Shown: positions 36,943 to 52,783 of the stretch, piece by piece
Position numbering within the stretch: position 1 is the stretch's first letter
Layout: the number at the start of each line of letters is the position of its first letter
Source: Reclinomonas americana ATCC 50394
Taxonomy: Eukaryota > Jakobida > Jakobea > Jakobida
Direction of reading: 5' to 3'
Assembly: GCA_048213135.1 (NCBI GenBank)
Contig: PS015027.1
Span: 43,782 to 107,781 of the forward strand
Length of the DNA stretch: 64,000 nt
The notes under the pieces: model-generated
Databases searched by the model: none
What the model was told of the DNA's origin: nothing
The model's input: the letters and a program-made list of their open reading frames with translations, nothing else
Program-made: the position numbers and the translations under genes

Positions 36943-39900
36943 NNNNNNNNNNNNNNNNNNNNTCGTTCGTCGTCGTCGTCGTCTCGTCTACTCTCTCGTC
37001 TTCTTCTTCTTCTTCTTCTTCTTCTTCTTCTTCTTCTGCTTTCTCCTCATGGATTGTCGTTGTTTCGTTCCCTGTTGCAGAGTCATCGTCTTCGAGTACT
37101 CGCCCCGTCACTGTGCGCGCGGTGCTCGCAGTGGCAGATGCGGCGACACTTATCGCGGGTGTGCCGATGGTGGTCAACGTGCTTGCCAACGACACCGGGG
37201 TGGGCCTGGTGGTCACGGCAGTGATCGATACGGCTTTCGGGGGCACGGTGTTCAACCTGCCAAGCGCAGGCAGCACGGCAACTCTGGCCGACGGCATTGT
37301 TGTCACTCGACGCAGCGACAAGCGGCTGGACGTAACGGCGCCAACTGCAGGCGTCGTGCGAAGCTTTGACTATCGTGCTACTGACGGCATCGACACGGCC
37401 ACGGCCTCGGTGACGCTGACGGTGGCGTCTGACGAAACAACTGCACGCACCGTTGGCCACGTCTTGGTTTTCGACACCACCAAGGCGGGGACTGCCAGCA
37501 ACCAGTTGCAGCTGCTGGTGGGGGGTGGTGCGACCAACAATTTCAAAGTGTTTTGGGGCGATGGAAGCTCGCAAGTGGCCACCGGTACGGTGACGAAGAC
37601 GTACGCCGCCAGTGGCACGTACACTGTGACGATTGTGGGCAAGTTTGCGGGTCTCAAGTTCAACAACAGTGGTGATCGGCTGAAACTGAGCAGCATCAGT
37701 CAGTGGGGAAATGTGGCGTTCACCGACCTGGTCAGCGCATTCACCGGTTGTGCGAATCTGCAGGTCACGGCCACCGACACACCCGATCTGGCCAACGCTA
37801 GTAGTCTAGCTAGCACGTTTTTGGGCTGCACTGCGTTGACGGGCGCGGGAGCAAACTGGAACTGGGATGTTTCGACGGTGACCATCATGTCGAACATGTT
37901 CAACGGGGCGACGGCATTCAATCAGAACATTGGCGGATGGAACACAGCTGCCGTCACTAACATGGCGGGCATGTTCAACGGGGCGACAGTGTTCAATCAG
38001 AACATCAGCGGATGGAGCACTGCTGCCGTCACCAACATGTCGTACGTGTTCTACGGAGCAGCGGCGTTCAACCAGAACATTAGCGGGTGGAGCACTGCTG
38101 CCGTCACAAACATGTCGAACATGTTCCAGGGAGCAACCGCGTTCAACCAGAACATTGGCGTGTGGAACACTACTGCCGTCACCAACATGTCGAACATGTT
38201 TTATGGAGCGACGGCGTTCAACCAGAACATTGGCGTGTGGAACACTGCTGCCGTCACCAACATGTCAAGCATGTTCTACTTGGCGACGGCGTTCAACCAG
38301 AACATTAGCGGGTGGAACACCGCTGCCGTCGCCAACATGTCGAACATGTTCAACGGAGCGACGGCGTTCAACCAGAACATTAGCGGGTGGAACACAGCTG
38401 CCGTCACTAACATGGCGGGCATGTTTAACGGGGCGACGGCATTCAATCAGAACATTAGCGGGTGGAACACAGCTGCCGTCGCCACCATGTCGTACATGTT
38501 CTATGGAGCAGCGGCGTTCAACCAGAACATTGGCGGGTGGAGCACTGCTGCCGTCACCAACATGTCAAACATGTTTCAGGGAGCGACAGCGTTCAATCAG
38601 AACATTGGCGTGTGGACCACTACTGCCGTCACCAACATGTCGAGTATGTTCCAGGGGGCGACGGCGTTCAACTCGAACATTGGCGTGTGGAACACCGCTG
38701 CCGTCACCAACATGTCGAGCATGTTCGCCGGAGCGACGTCATTCAGCCAGAACATTAGCGGGTGGAACACGGCTGCCGTCGCCATCATGTCGAACATGTT
38801 CAACGGAGCGACGGCGTTCAACCAGAACATTGGCGGATGGAACACAGCTGCCGTCACTAACATGGCGGGTATGTTCAACGGGGCGACGGCGTTCAACCAG
38901 AACATTGGCGGCTGGAGCACTGCTGCCGTCACCACCATGTCGTACATGTTCTACGGAGCAGTGGCGTTCAACCAGAATATTAGCGGGTGGAGCACTGCTG
39001 CCGTCACAGACATGTCGAACATGTTTTATGGAGCGACGGCCTTCAATCAGAACATTGGCGTGTGGAACACCGCTGCCGTCACCAACATGTCGAACATGTT
39101 CTACTCGGCGACGGCATTCAATCAGAGCATTGGCGGGTGGAACACCGCTGCCGTCGCCAACACGGCGAACATGTTCAACGGAGCGACGGCGTTCAACCAG
39201 AACATTAGCGGGTGGAACACAGCTGCCATCACCACCATGGCGGGCATGTTCAACGGGGCGACGGCCTTCAACCAGAACATTGGCGGATGGAATGTGACCC
39301 AAGTGACTTCGATGAGCAGCATGTTTGACAGCAGCGGTCTAAGTGTGCCCAACTTCAATGCCATTCTGGTCGGCTGGGCCGCTCAGAACGTCAAGTCAGC
39401 CGTCACGCTGGGGGCCTCTGGCGTGTTCTACGGTCCCACTGGAAGCACCGCCCGCAGCTCGTTGATCGCTTCCAAAATGTGGTCCATTACCGCGAGCGCG
39501 AACACCGCTCCGGCACTGACTGGAGCAAACGCACTGAGTGCCATCACCGAGGATCAGACGAGCAACTCGGGCGACTTGGTGTCGGCTGTCGTCAGTGGAC
39601 GTGTGACAGATGCAGACGCGTCGCGCGCGTCGGCAAAGGGCGTTGCCGTGACGGCTGTCAGTGTCGCAGGCAGTGGCGTATGGCAGTTCTCGCTGGACAA
39701 CGGCAGCTCATGGACCAACATGCCTGGCGGCCTGAGCAGCACGGCGGCGCTGTTGTTGCGAGACACTGACAGGGTTCGGTTCTTGCCAGACACTGTCATT
39801 GGTGGCGCAGCGGGGTTGACCTTCCGTGCCTGGGACCAGACTGACGGAGGTGCAGCAGGGTCGCAGGCAAACACGAGCTCGAACGGTGGGCTGACGGCCT

Positions 39901-40730
39901 TCAGTACAGCGACCCAGACTGCCTCGCTGACGGTGACCAGCATCAACGACGCACCGGTCGCCGCGTCGGCCAGCTCTTCTGCCACGTACTATACAGGCAG
40001 CAGCGGCATTGCGCTCGTCGGCACCATGACAATCTACGACGCCGAGCTGAGCCTTCTCAACAACTTTTCCGGTGCGACATTCACGGTGGCGCGTGATGGC
40101 GGTGCCAGTGTGCAGGACGTGTTTTCCGGCATGGGCACTCTTGGAGCGCTAACTGAGGGCGGCACGTGTACCGTTGGCGGCACGGTCATTGGCACAGTCA
40201 CGACCAACAGCGGCGGCACGCTTGTGCTCACGTTCAATGGCAGTGCGACAAACGCGCTTGTGAATGCAGCGATGCAACAGATTGCGTACACAAACCCCAG
40301 TGCTGCACCTGCGTCGACGGCGCTGATGCGGTGGACTTTCAGCGATGGCAACTCTGGCGGAGCACAGGGCACAGGTGGTGTTCTGAGTGCCACAGGCACC
40401 GTGCTTGTGACCGTGGCTATGCCACCCGCACCAGTGTTTATCAACTTGACTCCGGGAACATATACGTCACCATCTGTTGCTCAGGTAGTGGTGGGCACGC
40501 TCAGCGTGCCGTCGCCTGTGTCCACTGGCCAGTCGTACACGTTTTCGATAGTGGGCGGACCACACGGTGCCTGGTTCAACATTTCTGGAGGCAACCAACT
40601 GCGCATCACTGCGGCTGGGCGGACTGGTCGGTGGCTGAGTGTGACGGTTTCTGCCACGAATACGAACTTGCCGAGTCTGACGGTGACGCGGACGCTGACG
40701 GTTTCGCGAGCGATAGGTTTGTTCTTGTGA
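36433..40730 (+). CDS. BspA-like (DUF285) repeat surface protein with bacterial-type Ig/cadherin-like domains
   Basis: Secreted or surface protein of the BspA/Mycoplasma-lipoprotein repeat class. Exon 1 (36433-36616) encodes a signal peptide, with core VLISSLVLLTACAAVSA. A 464-nt microsatellite intron follows (36617-37080). Exon 2 (37081-40730) is one uninterrupted 3.65-kb exon; the spliced length is 1277 residues. Exon 2 order: a cadherin-like segment (VPMVVNVLANDTG; VRSFDYRATDGIDTATASV); a PKD-like start (FKVFWGDGSSQV...YAASGTYTVTIVG); 19 tandem 25-residue DUF285 repeats (37888-39300; core MSNMFNGATAFNQNIGGWNT) with a capping unit; then two more bacterial-style extracellular domains (39500-40690; for example SAITEDQTSNSGDLV, LTVTSINDAPVAA). 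No membrane anchor was seen at the C-terminus. DUF285 repeats form beta-solenoid LRR-like structures. The function is unknown; adhesion or prey/bacteria contact is inference. Confidence 0.88.
36702..37036. repeat. Compound (TTC)n-(TTCG)n-(TCG)n microsatellite in the BspA intron
   Basis: (TCC)n and (TTC)n at 36735-36835, (TTCG)n at 36836-36896, (TCG)n at 36897-36942, 20 Ns at 36943-36962, then (TCG)n and (TTC)n to 37036. It lies wholly in the single intron, upstream of a good acceptor (CCTGTTGCAG at 37071-37080). Confidence 0.95.
36943..36962. other. Assembly gap (20 N)
   Basis: N run inside the (TCG)n part of the BspA-like gene's intron. Confidence 1.
37888..39362 (+). repeat. 75-bp tandem repeat with a 450-bp higher-order period
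   Basis: Nineteen 25-codon units plus a terminal partial. Units 1, 7, 13 and 18 begin with SNMFN-type (18 is TANMFN); 2, 8, 14 and 19 with MAGMFN; 3, 9 and 15 with MSYxFYGA; 4, 10 and 16 with MSNMF(Q/Y). The array therefore looks like a six-unit block (150 residues) copied twice, the later copies shortened to five and two units. Confidence 0.92.
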
Positions 40731-41145
40731 GAGGGAGAGAGAGAGAGAGAAAGAGAAAGAGGAAGAGAGAGACCGTTGAAGATCTGCTCTTTTGAGGCGC
40801 GGACGAAAATGCTGACTTTTTGCTGTGCGTGTGCTGTGTGGTGTTGACTGATGTTCAGGAACGTCATGCAACGTTATGCGGGAGTTTGAGGGGCCAGGTT
40901 TGTTGGTGGGCGTTTTTCTGTTGTTGTGTTCCCATGGTCTTTCTGTTGCGCACCACACTCTTGCATCCAGGTGTTACGCAGAAGGTAGAGTACATATATA
41001 GCTAGAGCAGTAAGAGAAAAGACACTGATAGCAGATTTCTTACTGATCGTTACCTTTCCAGTTCTTTCGTCGTAGAACCAGTGTTGTGAAAAGGGTCACA
41101 GCTGCAGTGAGTGTGAGCGAGACATTGCGATGAATTGGATCGTGA
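40731..41145. other. Intergenic region with possible promoter
   Basis: Between the BspA-like stop and the PAN-like reading frame. It starts with a short GA-rich tract. A TATA-like ACATATATAG occurs at about 40991-41001, plausible for the downstream gene. No other gene is apparent. Confidence 0.5.
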
Positions 41146-41940
41146 TTCGCGCAAGACAAGGAACACTGCAGTGTCGTGCAGAGCTATATTGTTTCCTTTC
41201 TGAGTTGCACAATCTTGGGCTCGTATCGCTTCGACTTATGCGTGGTGCGTTGTGCGACAGTGGGTCTGGAGGTGTGTGCAATCGAAGCCGTCGACCGGCC
41301 AGGGAACGTGTATACGGTGCACACGGGAGTTGCGCACGAGCTGGCGTGCTGCTACCTGTGTGATCGCGACCCGGTGTGTAAATCATGGACATTTTTGGAT
41401 GGAGCAGCGGCCAGCAATGCGGACGGTGTCAATTTGTGCAGGCTCAAGGTTTATTACGTTGTTGGATGTTCGCAAAGTGGTTTTTGTACGCGCCATGATG
41501 TGCTCATTATTGAGAGTTTCCAGTCCACTGTCCCAGCCACAGTGGCCAATGCCGAGACCAGCAACATCTGCGGGTCCCATTATTGCATGTCGTCGGGCAA
41601 GAAAACACTGGCGGCCAAGTACGACAGCTGGAACTTTGAGATCTATTCTGGTTTGTGTGTGTGAGTGTGTAACGTAATCCTTCAATGTCTGTGCTGATGT
41701 AACAGTGGTGTGTATCGTGTGCATGCAGCTCGAACAGGTGGTGTCGATGTGAGCTGCAACAGCGACTTGTACGGAGGACCACAAGCTTGCTCGGTGGCGT
41801 GCTCCGCCGAGGCGGCGTGCGGGAGCTGGACTTACACGTCTTCAACGGGAACGTGCTGCCTCAAAGCTGGAGTGGTGCCGCCGGTCACTAATACTGTGTG
41901 CGCGACGAGTGGCGATTGTGGTTCAGGATTAAAGGTGTGA
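41146..41940 (+). CDS. PAN/Apple-like Cys-rich protein, start unresolved
   Basis: Two exons. The first contains a PAN/Apple-like pattern: CCYLCDRDPVCKSWTFL, then CRLK (about 41340-41450). The second, from about 41705, has another: CSVACSAEAACGSWTYTSS, then CCLKAG, CATSGDCGSGLKV and stop at 41940. The paired Cys spacing, the central W-T(F/Y) and the closing C-x-L-K are the family signature. PAN domains bind protein or carbohydrate extracellularly. In frame upstream is a hydrophobic stretch (SYIVSFLSCTILGS, about 41182-41220) that could be a signal peptide, but it has no in-frame ATG. The nearest ATG (41130) is in another frame, so an unrecognised intron or an error is likely. No membrane anchor was seen. 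Confidence 0.6.
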
Positions 41941-42307
41941 ATAACGATGTACAGACGTCTACATCTACATCTACTGTACTAGTACCCAACAGCTACAAAG
42001 CTGCATGATAATCACCATCTTGAGTGAGCACCGGAAACTGAGACATCACGATCTGTTTCCCGGCTTTGCTTTGTGTGCTGAATCGGATGTGCCGTGTTCG
42101 ATCGCAGAAAAATGTTCAACCACGCTTTTGCGGTGAAGGTCGCAGTTCTCGACTTGTTCGGATTTTCAAGCGAACACACGCACACAAGGAAACCTGCTGC
42201 TGCGTTAAAGACGGCTGTTGCCTATTTGTTGGTGTCGCATTGCAGTTCTCGACTTGTTCCTTTCTCCCCTTTTTCCACATCTATCACTCTTTACCACCAC
42301 ACCACAA
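41941..42307. other. Convergent intergenic region, nothing recognised
   Basis: Between the PAN-like stop and the Deg/HtrA stop. It contains a short CTACAT repeat (about 41958-41972) and no convincing open frame. Confidence 0.6.
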
Positions 42308-44756
42308 CTACCGCTGTTGCACCAACAAATCCCGCGAGGCCAACGCACTCACTCCCTGCGCTCTCAGTCCCTGCTCGTACAACCGGCGGTACTCCAGCAC
42401 AGTCTCCCTTTGCAACACCAGCAATCGGTTCTCGTCCAACTCAAACCGCAGAAATCGATCCTCCTCGGCCGAATTCTGGCACGCGGTCTCCACCAAGTCG
42501 CGCAAGTGTCTGCGGCCACGCGCGTGTCAAGGACCGCGTCAAATACACTTGCATTTCGTCACCAGCACTCACCGCAGGTTTCGCAGCTCAACACCGTTGA
42601 ACTTTCGCACTTGCGCGTCTTGCCAGCCTTGGTAGCCAGCATTTTGGTCGTCGACCAGCACGTGTGCAAGAATCACAATCTGTGGACAACGTCAAAGCGC
42701 GAGGCATTGCACGACTCGACGTGGGAATGGCAGCATACCTCCTCGTCGGGATGCTTGGCGAGTGCAGTGACGGCCTTGTGCACGAGTCGACGAGGGGCGT
42801 TGTTGAACTGCAAGCACACACAGGGCTTTGAAAACATTCATTCTCTCCCAGCACCCGGCACCACTCACCCACTCGTGACCCCACTCGTGAATGTACGGCT
42901 GCATGTGTAGAATGAGGGCGCAGAGGTTACATGGGAAGACAGCATCCACACAAACCTGCACAAAGCGCAGGAATACGAGACCAGCAACAATCTGTACACT
43001 CGACCATCAGTGAGTACTCACAGCAACGATGAATCCATCACTTTGTCCCACACGCAACATAGTAACTCGGTTGCTGCCCGTAAAACGTCGGTGGCACAAG
43101 CACCGGCAGTGGTGCCATTGTCAGTTGCAGGTCGTGTTGCTGTCGACACGACGCAGGGTCAATTTGCTTTCCAACAATACGCCCACAGTGTCACACTCCG
43201 TCAGCAAACCTGATGATCGCGCCACACCGACAGCCGGCAAGTCTCTCCCGGCAACTTCATCTGCACCAGGTAGTCGAACTGAACGCGCTCGCCGGTGGTT
43301 TCCAGTTGCGACGAATCGCTTGCTGTGTCACACACAAGTGTCCGTCGGCGCCGCAATACGTGCTCTCTCTAGCACTCCCACGCCAGACGCAACATGCACG
43401 AAGAGGGACAGAGCCGTCATTTGCCACTTGAGTTCCATCAATGGCCAACAGTACGTCGTTGGTCTGCAGCACACCCTTGGCCGGGCTGAGCGGGTACACC
43501 TCGTTGACGAGGACGCCGGTCTGCGGGCGGGGGCAACGAGGGGGGGAAGAGATTTGCATCAGTGACAGGAAGCGAAAGGAGAAGGCAAACAAGCAGGGAG
43601 AGAAAGAGAGAGAGAGAGCGCGCGCACGCACTCACGCGCAGAGGCATATTGAAATTGCGTCTGACAGGAAGGCAGAGGAATCGACAAATCAGCATTACTT
43701 GGTCACACGAACAAACAGAGAGAGTGAGAGAAAAGGAGCACACACACTCAAGCACAGAGACATGCTGATATTGCTTCAGTGACTGACAGCAATATGAGAA
43801 GTCAACAGTTCACGGAATGCGATAGAGAAGAGAAAATATAAACAGAGGCAGGGAGAGAGAGAGAGAGACAGTACGCTCACGCACAGAGACGTGTCGACAG
43901 AGTAACCCGTAAGAAGAGAGAAAGAGAAGCAAGGGCCAGGCAAAACATACAACGCACTGCACACCGCTCACCTGTCCGTCTTGCATGCGAAGGAAGGCGC
44001 GCAAGTTGGGATTCTCCAACGCCTGACACAGCAGCCCCAGCGAACAGAACCCATTGAAGCGGCCGTTCTTGGCGACGTCTTGTCTGCAAGGTGGGTCAGC
44101 CACCACCCGCGCACACACGTGCACATGCCTCACGCAACAGGAAATGACGAATGATGGGCACTGGGATCACCCAGCCAATGTTCTCTGCATCCTGGAGGTT
44201 CTGGAAAGCCACTCCAACGACTTTGCCACCTTGGACGACGGGACCACCGCTGCGTGGACATGAATTTGTGGTGAGAAGGTAGAAGGCGAAAATGCACAGC
44301 AGTATGATCGCTTGTACCTGTTGCCTGGATTGATGGCGGCATCGATCTGAATGGCCAGCAGCGTGGCGGCACCTGCAGTTCATGTGAGCAACAACCGCGA
44401 CAGCGCAGCGGTCGACTGCCACACACCATGAGCGTAGAGGACTGGTTCCACACGGGAGACCACGCCCTGCGTCACGGACAGCGAGTCGCCACCAGTGGGG
44501 TAGCCAAGAACAACCACTTGATCTTGCAATAGCTGCCGCCATAATCAAGTCAGCAAAGACCCGAACAGCCTCATGCAAACAGCGACTCACAACTCTTCGA
44601 CGGCTCACTACAGACACACGTACTTTCCAAGCGTTCACTCGGATTCTACTCGCTGATCAACTCACGGATTNNNNNNNNNNNNNNNNNNNNNNNNNNNNNN
44701 NNNNNNNNNNNNNNNNNNNNNCTCACTACGTCGTCGTCTTCTTCTTCTTCTTCTTC

Positions 44757-44805
<49 letters not shown>

Positions 44806-47422
44806 CCTTCCCTTTCCCGCACAAAGTCCCCTTCCGTCTCGCTTTTTCTCCGGCCTCCTGCTTCAACTCATCCTTGCTTCTCTCGCTGCTTTACTCCCCC
44901 CTATCACTCCGTCTTTTCCTTCTGCCTTCACTGTCATGTCTCTGGTTGTCACTCGCACCCCTTCCCACTACTTATCCTTCCCTCCACCTTTTCCTCATCT
45001 TTTTTCGTGTTCTTCTCGCTACACACCTTCTGCTGTTCTCTCCGTCTGACTGCATCCTTCTCTGTTTTGTCTCTGGCTGTCTCTCTCACTCTGGATCCTC
45101 AATCTCTCGTTCACTCTCATCGTCTTCTTGCTTTCCTCATCTTTCTCTCTTGTCCTCCTCTCTGCCTTCTGCTGTTCTCTCCGTCTGACTCCGTCCTTCT
45201 CTGTCATGTCTCTGGCTGTCTCTCTCTCGTTCACTCTCATCGTCTTCTTGCTTTCCTCATCTTTCTCTCTTGTCCTTCTCTCTGTCTTCTGCTGTTCTCT
45301 CTGTCTGACTCCCTCCTCCTCGATCCGCCTGTTCTCTCTGCTTTCTTCCATGTCTTCTCGCTGTCATTCTCCCTCCTTCCCCTTCTCCCTTCTCCCTCCC
45401 CCCGCCTCCTCCTCACCGGCAACTCCCCAAACTCAAACGACTGCAACCCGACCCAAAACTNNNNNNNNNNNNNNNNNNNNNNNNNNNNNNNNNNNNNNNN
45501 NNNNNNNNNNNNNNNNNNNNNNNNNNNNNNNNNNNNNNNNNNNNNNNNNNNNNNNNNNNNNNNNNNNNNNNNNNNNNNNNNNNNNNNNNNNNNNNNNNNN
45601 NNNNNNNNNNNNNNNNNNNNNNNNNNNNNNNNNNNNNNNNNNNNNNNNNNNNNNNNNNNNNNNNNNNNNNNNNNNNNNNNNNNNNNNNNNNNNNNNNNNN
45701 NNNNNNNNNNNNNNNNNNNNNNNNNNNNNNNNNNNNNNNNNNNNNNNNNNNNNNNNNNNNNNNNNNNNNNNNNNNNNNNNNNNNNNNNNNNNNNNNNNNN
45801 NNNNNNNNNNNNNNNNNNNNNNNNNNNNNNNNNNNNGGCAGTGAGCGAGGTCATTCAGGCAGCATCGCGATCACTGCCACGCAATCCCTTCCGCAGTGTG
45901 GTCAAGGTGTTCACAGTCGCAGCCTCTGTCAACTTTCTGCAAGTTGCGTCTTCTCTCTCTCTCTCTCTTTCTCCTTTGCCTCTTTGTCTCTCATTGACTG
46001 TGGGCGGTGGGGAGAAAAGCCGTGGCAAATGAAACAACAACGCGAGTGCACCGGCACTGCATTTGTGGTGGAAGGGCGTCGCCTGCTCACCAATGCGCAT
46101 GTGGTCGCCGATTCGCGCTATGTCAGTGTGCGGCGGTATGGTGATCCGACAAAGTACGCTGCGCAAGGTGATTAGATGAGAGCCTTTTTCTGCTTCTCTC
46201 CGTGCTTTTGTTTCATTGCTTTTTTTTTTGGTTAGTCGTGGCGGCGGCGCATGAGTGCGATCTGGCGCTGCTGGAGGTCAAGTCGGATGNNNNNNNNNNN
46301 NNNNNNNNNNNNNNNNNNNNNNNNNNNNNNNNNNNNNNNNNNNNNNNNNNNNNNNNNNNNNNNNNNNNNNNNNNNNNNNNNNNNNNNNNNNNNNNNNNNN
46401 NNNNNNNNNNNNNNNNNNNNNNNNNNNNNNNNNNNNNNNNNNNNNNNNNNNNNNNNNNNNNNNNNNNNNNNNNNNNNNNNNNNNNNNNNNNNNNNNNNNN
46501 NNNNNNNNNNNNNNNNNNNNNNNNNNNNNNNNNNNNNNNNNNNNNNNNNNNNNNNNNNNNNNNNNNNNNNNNNNNNNNNNNNNNNNNNNNNNNNNNNNNN
46601 NNNNNNNNNNNNNNNNNNNNNNNNNNNNNNNNNNNNNNNNNNNNNNNNNNNNNNNNNNNNNNNNNNNNNNNNNNNNNNNNNNNNNNNNNNNNNNNNNNNN
46701 NNNNNNNNNNNNNNNNNNNNNNNNNNNNNNNNNNNNNNNNNNNNNNNNNNNNNNNNNNNNNNNNNNNNNNNNNNNNNNNNNNNNNNNNNNNNNNNNNNNN
46801 NNNNNNNNNNNNNNNNNNNNNNNNNNNNNNNNNNNNNNNNNNNNNNNNNNNNNNNNNNNNNNNNNNNNNNNNNNNNNNNNNNNNNNNNNNNNNNNNNNNN
46901 NNNNNNNNNNNNNNNNNNNNNNNNNNNNNNNNNNNNNNNNNNNNNNNNNNNNNNNNNNNNNNNNNNNNNNNNNNNNNNNNNNNNNNNNNNNNNNNNNNNN
47001 NNNNNNNNNNNNNNNNNNNNNNNNNNNNNNNNNNNNNNNNNNNNNNNNNNNNNNNNNNNNNNNNNNNNNNNNNNNNNNNNNNNNNNNNNNNNNNNNNNNN
47101 NNNNNNNNNNNNNNNNNNNNNNNNNNNNNNNNNNNNNNNNNNNNNNNNNNNNNNNNNNNNNNNNNNNNNNNNNNNNNNNNNNNNNNNNNNNNNNNNNNNN
47201 NNNNNNNNNNNNNTCCTGCGTCTGTCAGAGAGACACAGTGAGTGAGTGAGAGCTTGACATGCATTCTCTTTCTCTCTCTCTCTCTCTTCTCTTCACCAGT
47301 GGTGCTGCTGCTGGAGGAGGAGGAGGAGGAGGCAGGGCACTTGGTGGCCGTGTGCGCGGTCGCGGGCGCCCAGTCAGTGTCGCAAAGGAGCGCAGAACGC
47401 GACCGAACACTGCGCTCAACAT
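42308..47422 (-). CDS. Deg9/HtrA-type (S1C) serine protease with PDZ domains; contains a reversed contig
   Basis: Read right to left. Exon 1 (47422 to about 47305) starts [20 protein letters not shown], Arg-rich without acidic residues, like a mitochondrial presequence, then a poly-Pro run. The protease N-lobe is on the contig 45837-46289, which as given lies on the plus strand: [48 protein letters not shown] (catalytic His), [13 protein letters not shown] (catalytic Asp). The C-lobe is back on minus: [20 protein letters not shown] (44530), [19 protein letters not shown] (catalytic Ser, about 44210-44330), [19 protein letters not shown] segment follows ([20 protein letters not shown], about 43440-43520), then the Deg9 C-terminal block ([32 protein letters not shown]) and [13 protein letters not shown]-stop at 42308. 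Family order equals plant Deg9. Gaps: 44671-44721, 45461-45836, 46290-47213. Confidence 0.85.
44671..44721. other. Assembly gap (51 N)
   Basis: N run inside the Deg/HtrA gene, next to (TTC)n and (CT)n microsatellite sequence at 44734-44801. Confidence 1.
44734..45420. repeat. CT-rich intron with 120-139 bp tandem units
   Basis: (TTC)n and (CT)n at 44734-44801, followed by a long pyrimidine-rich tract. A unit starting TTCTGCTGTTCTCTCYGTCTG begins at about 45028, 45167 and 45287 and includes TGTCTCTGGCTGTCTCTCTC and CATCGTCTTCTTGCTTTCC. It is probably an intron of the minus-strand Deg/HtrA gene. As given it is CT-rich on plus, i.e. GA-rich on the gene strand. Confidence 0.85.
45461..45836. other. 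Assembly gap (376 N)
   Basis: N run on the left side of the apparently reversed contig 45837-46289. Confidence 1.
46290..47213. other. Assembly gap (924 N)
   Basis: N run on the right side of the apparently reversed contig 45837-46289, within the Deg/HtrA gene. Confidence 1.
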
Positions 47423-47526
47423 TGTTGTGGGGTGTGTTTGTTACTGTAAATCGTCAATGATCATTTACACAAGAGTGTGTGGGAGAGGAGGGAAGAAAAG
47501 CGAAACAAGAGTAGGAAAAAGCACTT

Positions 47527-52127
<4,601 letters not shown>

Positions 52128-52228
52128 TCTCTCCACACTTCTGATCGAGCCGTTGGATCCGGGACATTCGGCATGAGTCACGCGCGCGATTGTCCTTCTT
52201 TCACACACACCCTCAAACTCGAGAACAA
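52128..52228. promoter_or_regulatory. Putative bidirectional promoter between TTLL and COX7C
   Basis: 101 bp between the provisional TTLL start (52127, minus) and the COX7C start (52229, plus). No TATA box is evident; it contains GCGCGCG and a CACACACAC run just upstream of COX7C. Confidence 0.4.
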
Positions 52229-52783
52229 ATGCCGCGCTTGACTGGCTTCGTGAAGAACGTCGTTGCTCGTGGTGGCCACCACAACCCGGTGAGTCAGTTG
52301 CTTGCGTCTCTGTGTGTCCGTGGGCGCGCCATGTCTCGCGTGCGTTGCTCTCTCTGTGTCTGTGCGAGTGTCTGTTCATGACTGGTGTGCATGTGTGCGT
52401 GTGTGTGCATGCGTTGTTGTGAGGAGGGGAGCGCTGTGACGTGAAAGATGTGCGATGTCCATGCCACTCACTCACTCGTGCGCTCTCTCTTGTGCAGCCT
52501 CTGTACTTTGCCGACAAGGCGCCGACCAAGGCCGGTGTGCTGGCTGGTGTCGCGGCGTACGCGCTGACGGTTAGTGTGTGTGCATGCATGGATGCATTTG
52601 GGGTGTGCATCTTGCACTGACATTCCGTCCGCATCTTCTTCTTCTGTTACAGGGCGTGTCGCTGCCGATCCTCATTGTCTGTTGCGTTGACACCTTCTCT
52701 CACACACGCTCTCTGTGCCTCTCATGCGCGCGCTCATTGTTCCTTTGCACACAGTGCACCAACTCAACAAGAGCAAGGGCTAA
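52229..52783 (+). CDS. COX7C: Cytochrome c oxidase subunit 7C-like
   Basis: Small single-span subunit of mitochondrial complex IV. Four exons: MPRLTGFVKNVVARGGHHNP (52229-52288); PLYFADKAPTKAGVLAGVAA plus YALT (52499-52569); GVSLPILIV (about 52654-52680); and LHQLNKSKG, stop at 52783. The spliced protein is about 63 residues: a basic amphipathic presequence-like start, then P-(L/F)-x-F before the membrane helix, LPILIV at its end and a short HQLNKSK tail. This is the COX7C/yeast Cox8 pattern (LPF...PFFIVRHQLLKK). Introns are about 70-210 nt. Too small for certainty from sequence alone, but position-by-position agreement is good. Confidence 0.75.

Noticed and set aside
37930-39297. Long second-frame plus ORF (455 codons) and antisense ORF (38739-39302) over the DUF285 array
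   Set aside because: A 75-bp repeat is a multiple of three, so a frame open in one unit is open in all. The alternate frames give Cys/Arg- or His-rich nonsense repeats, whereas frame 1 gives canonical DUF285.
37888-39300. CRISPR-like regular repeat spacing
   Set aside because: The repeats are contiguous coding units without unique spacers, and the genome is eukaryotic.
42308-46289. Two divergent HtrA paralogues, one on each strand
   Set aside because: The two halves are complementary, not redundant: one has His and Asp only, the other Ser and PDZ only. A backwards contig is simpler.
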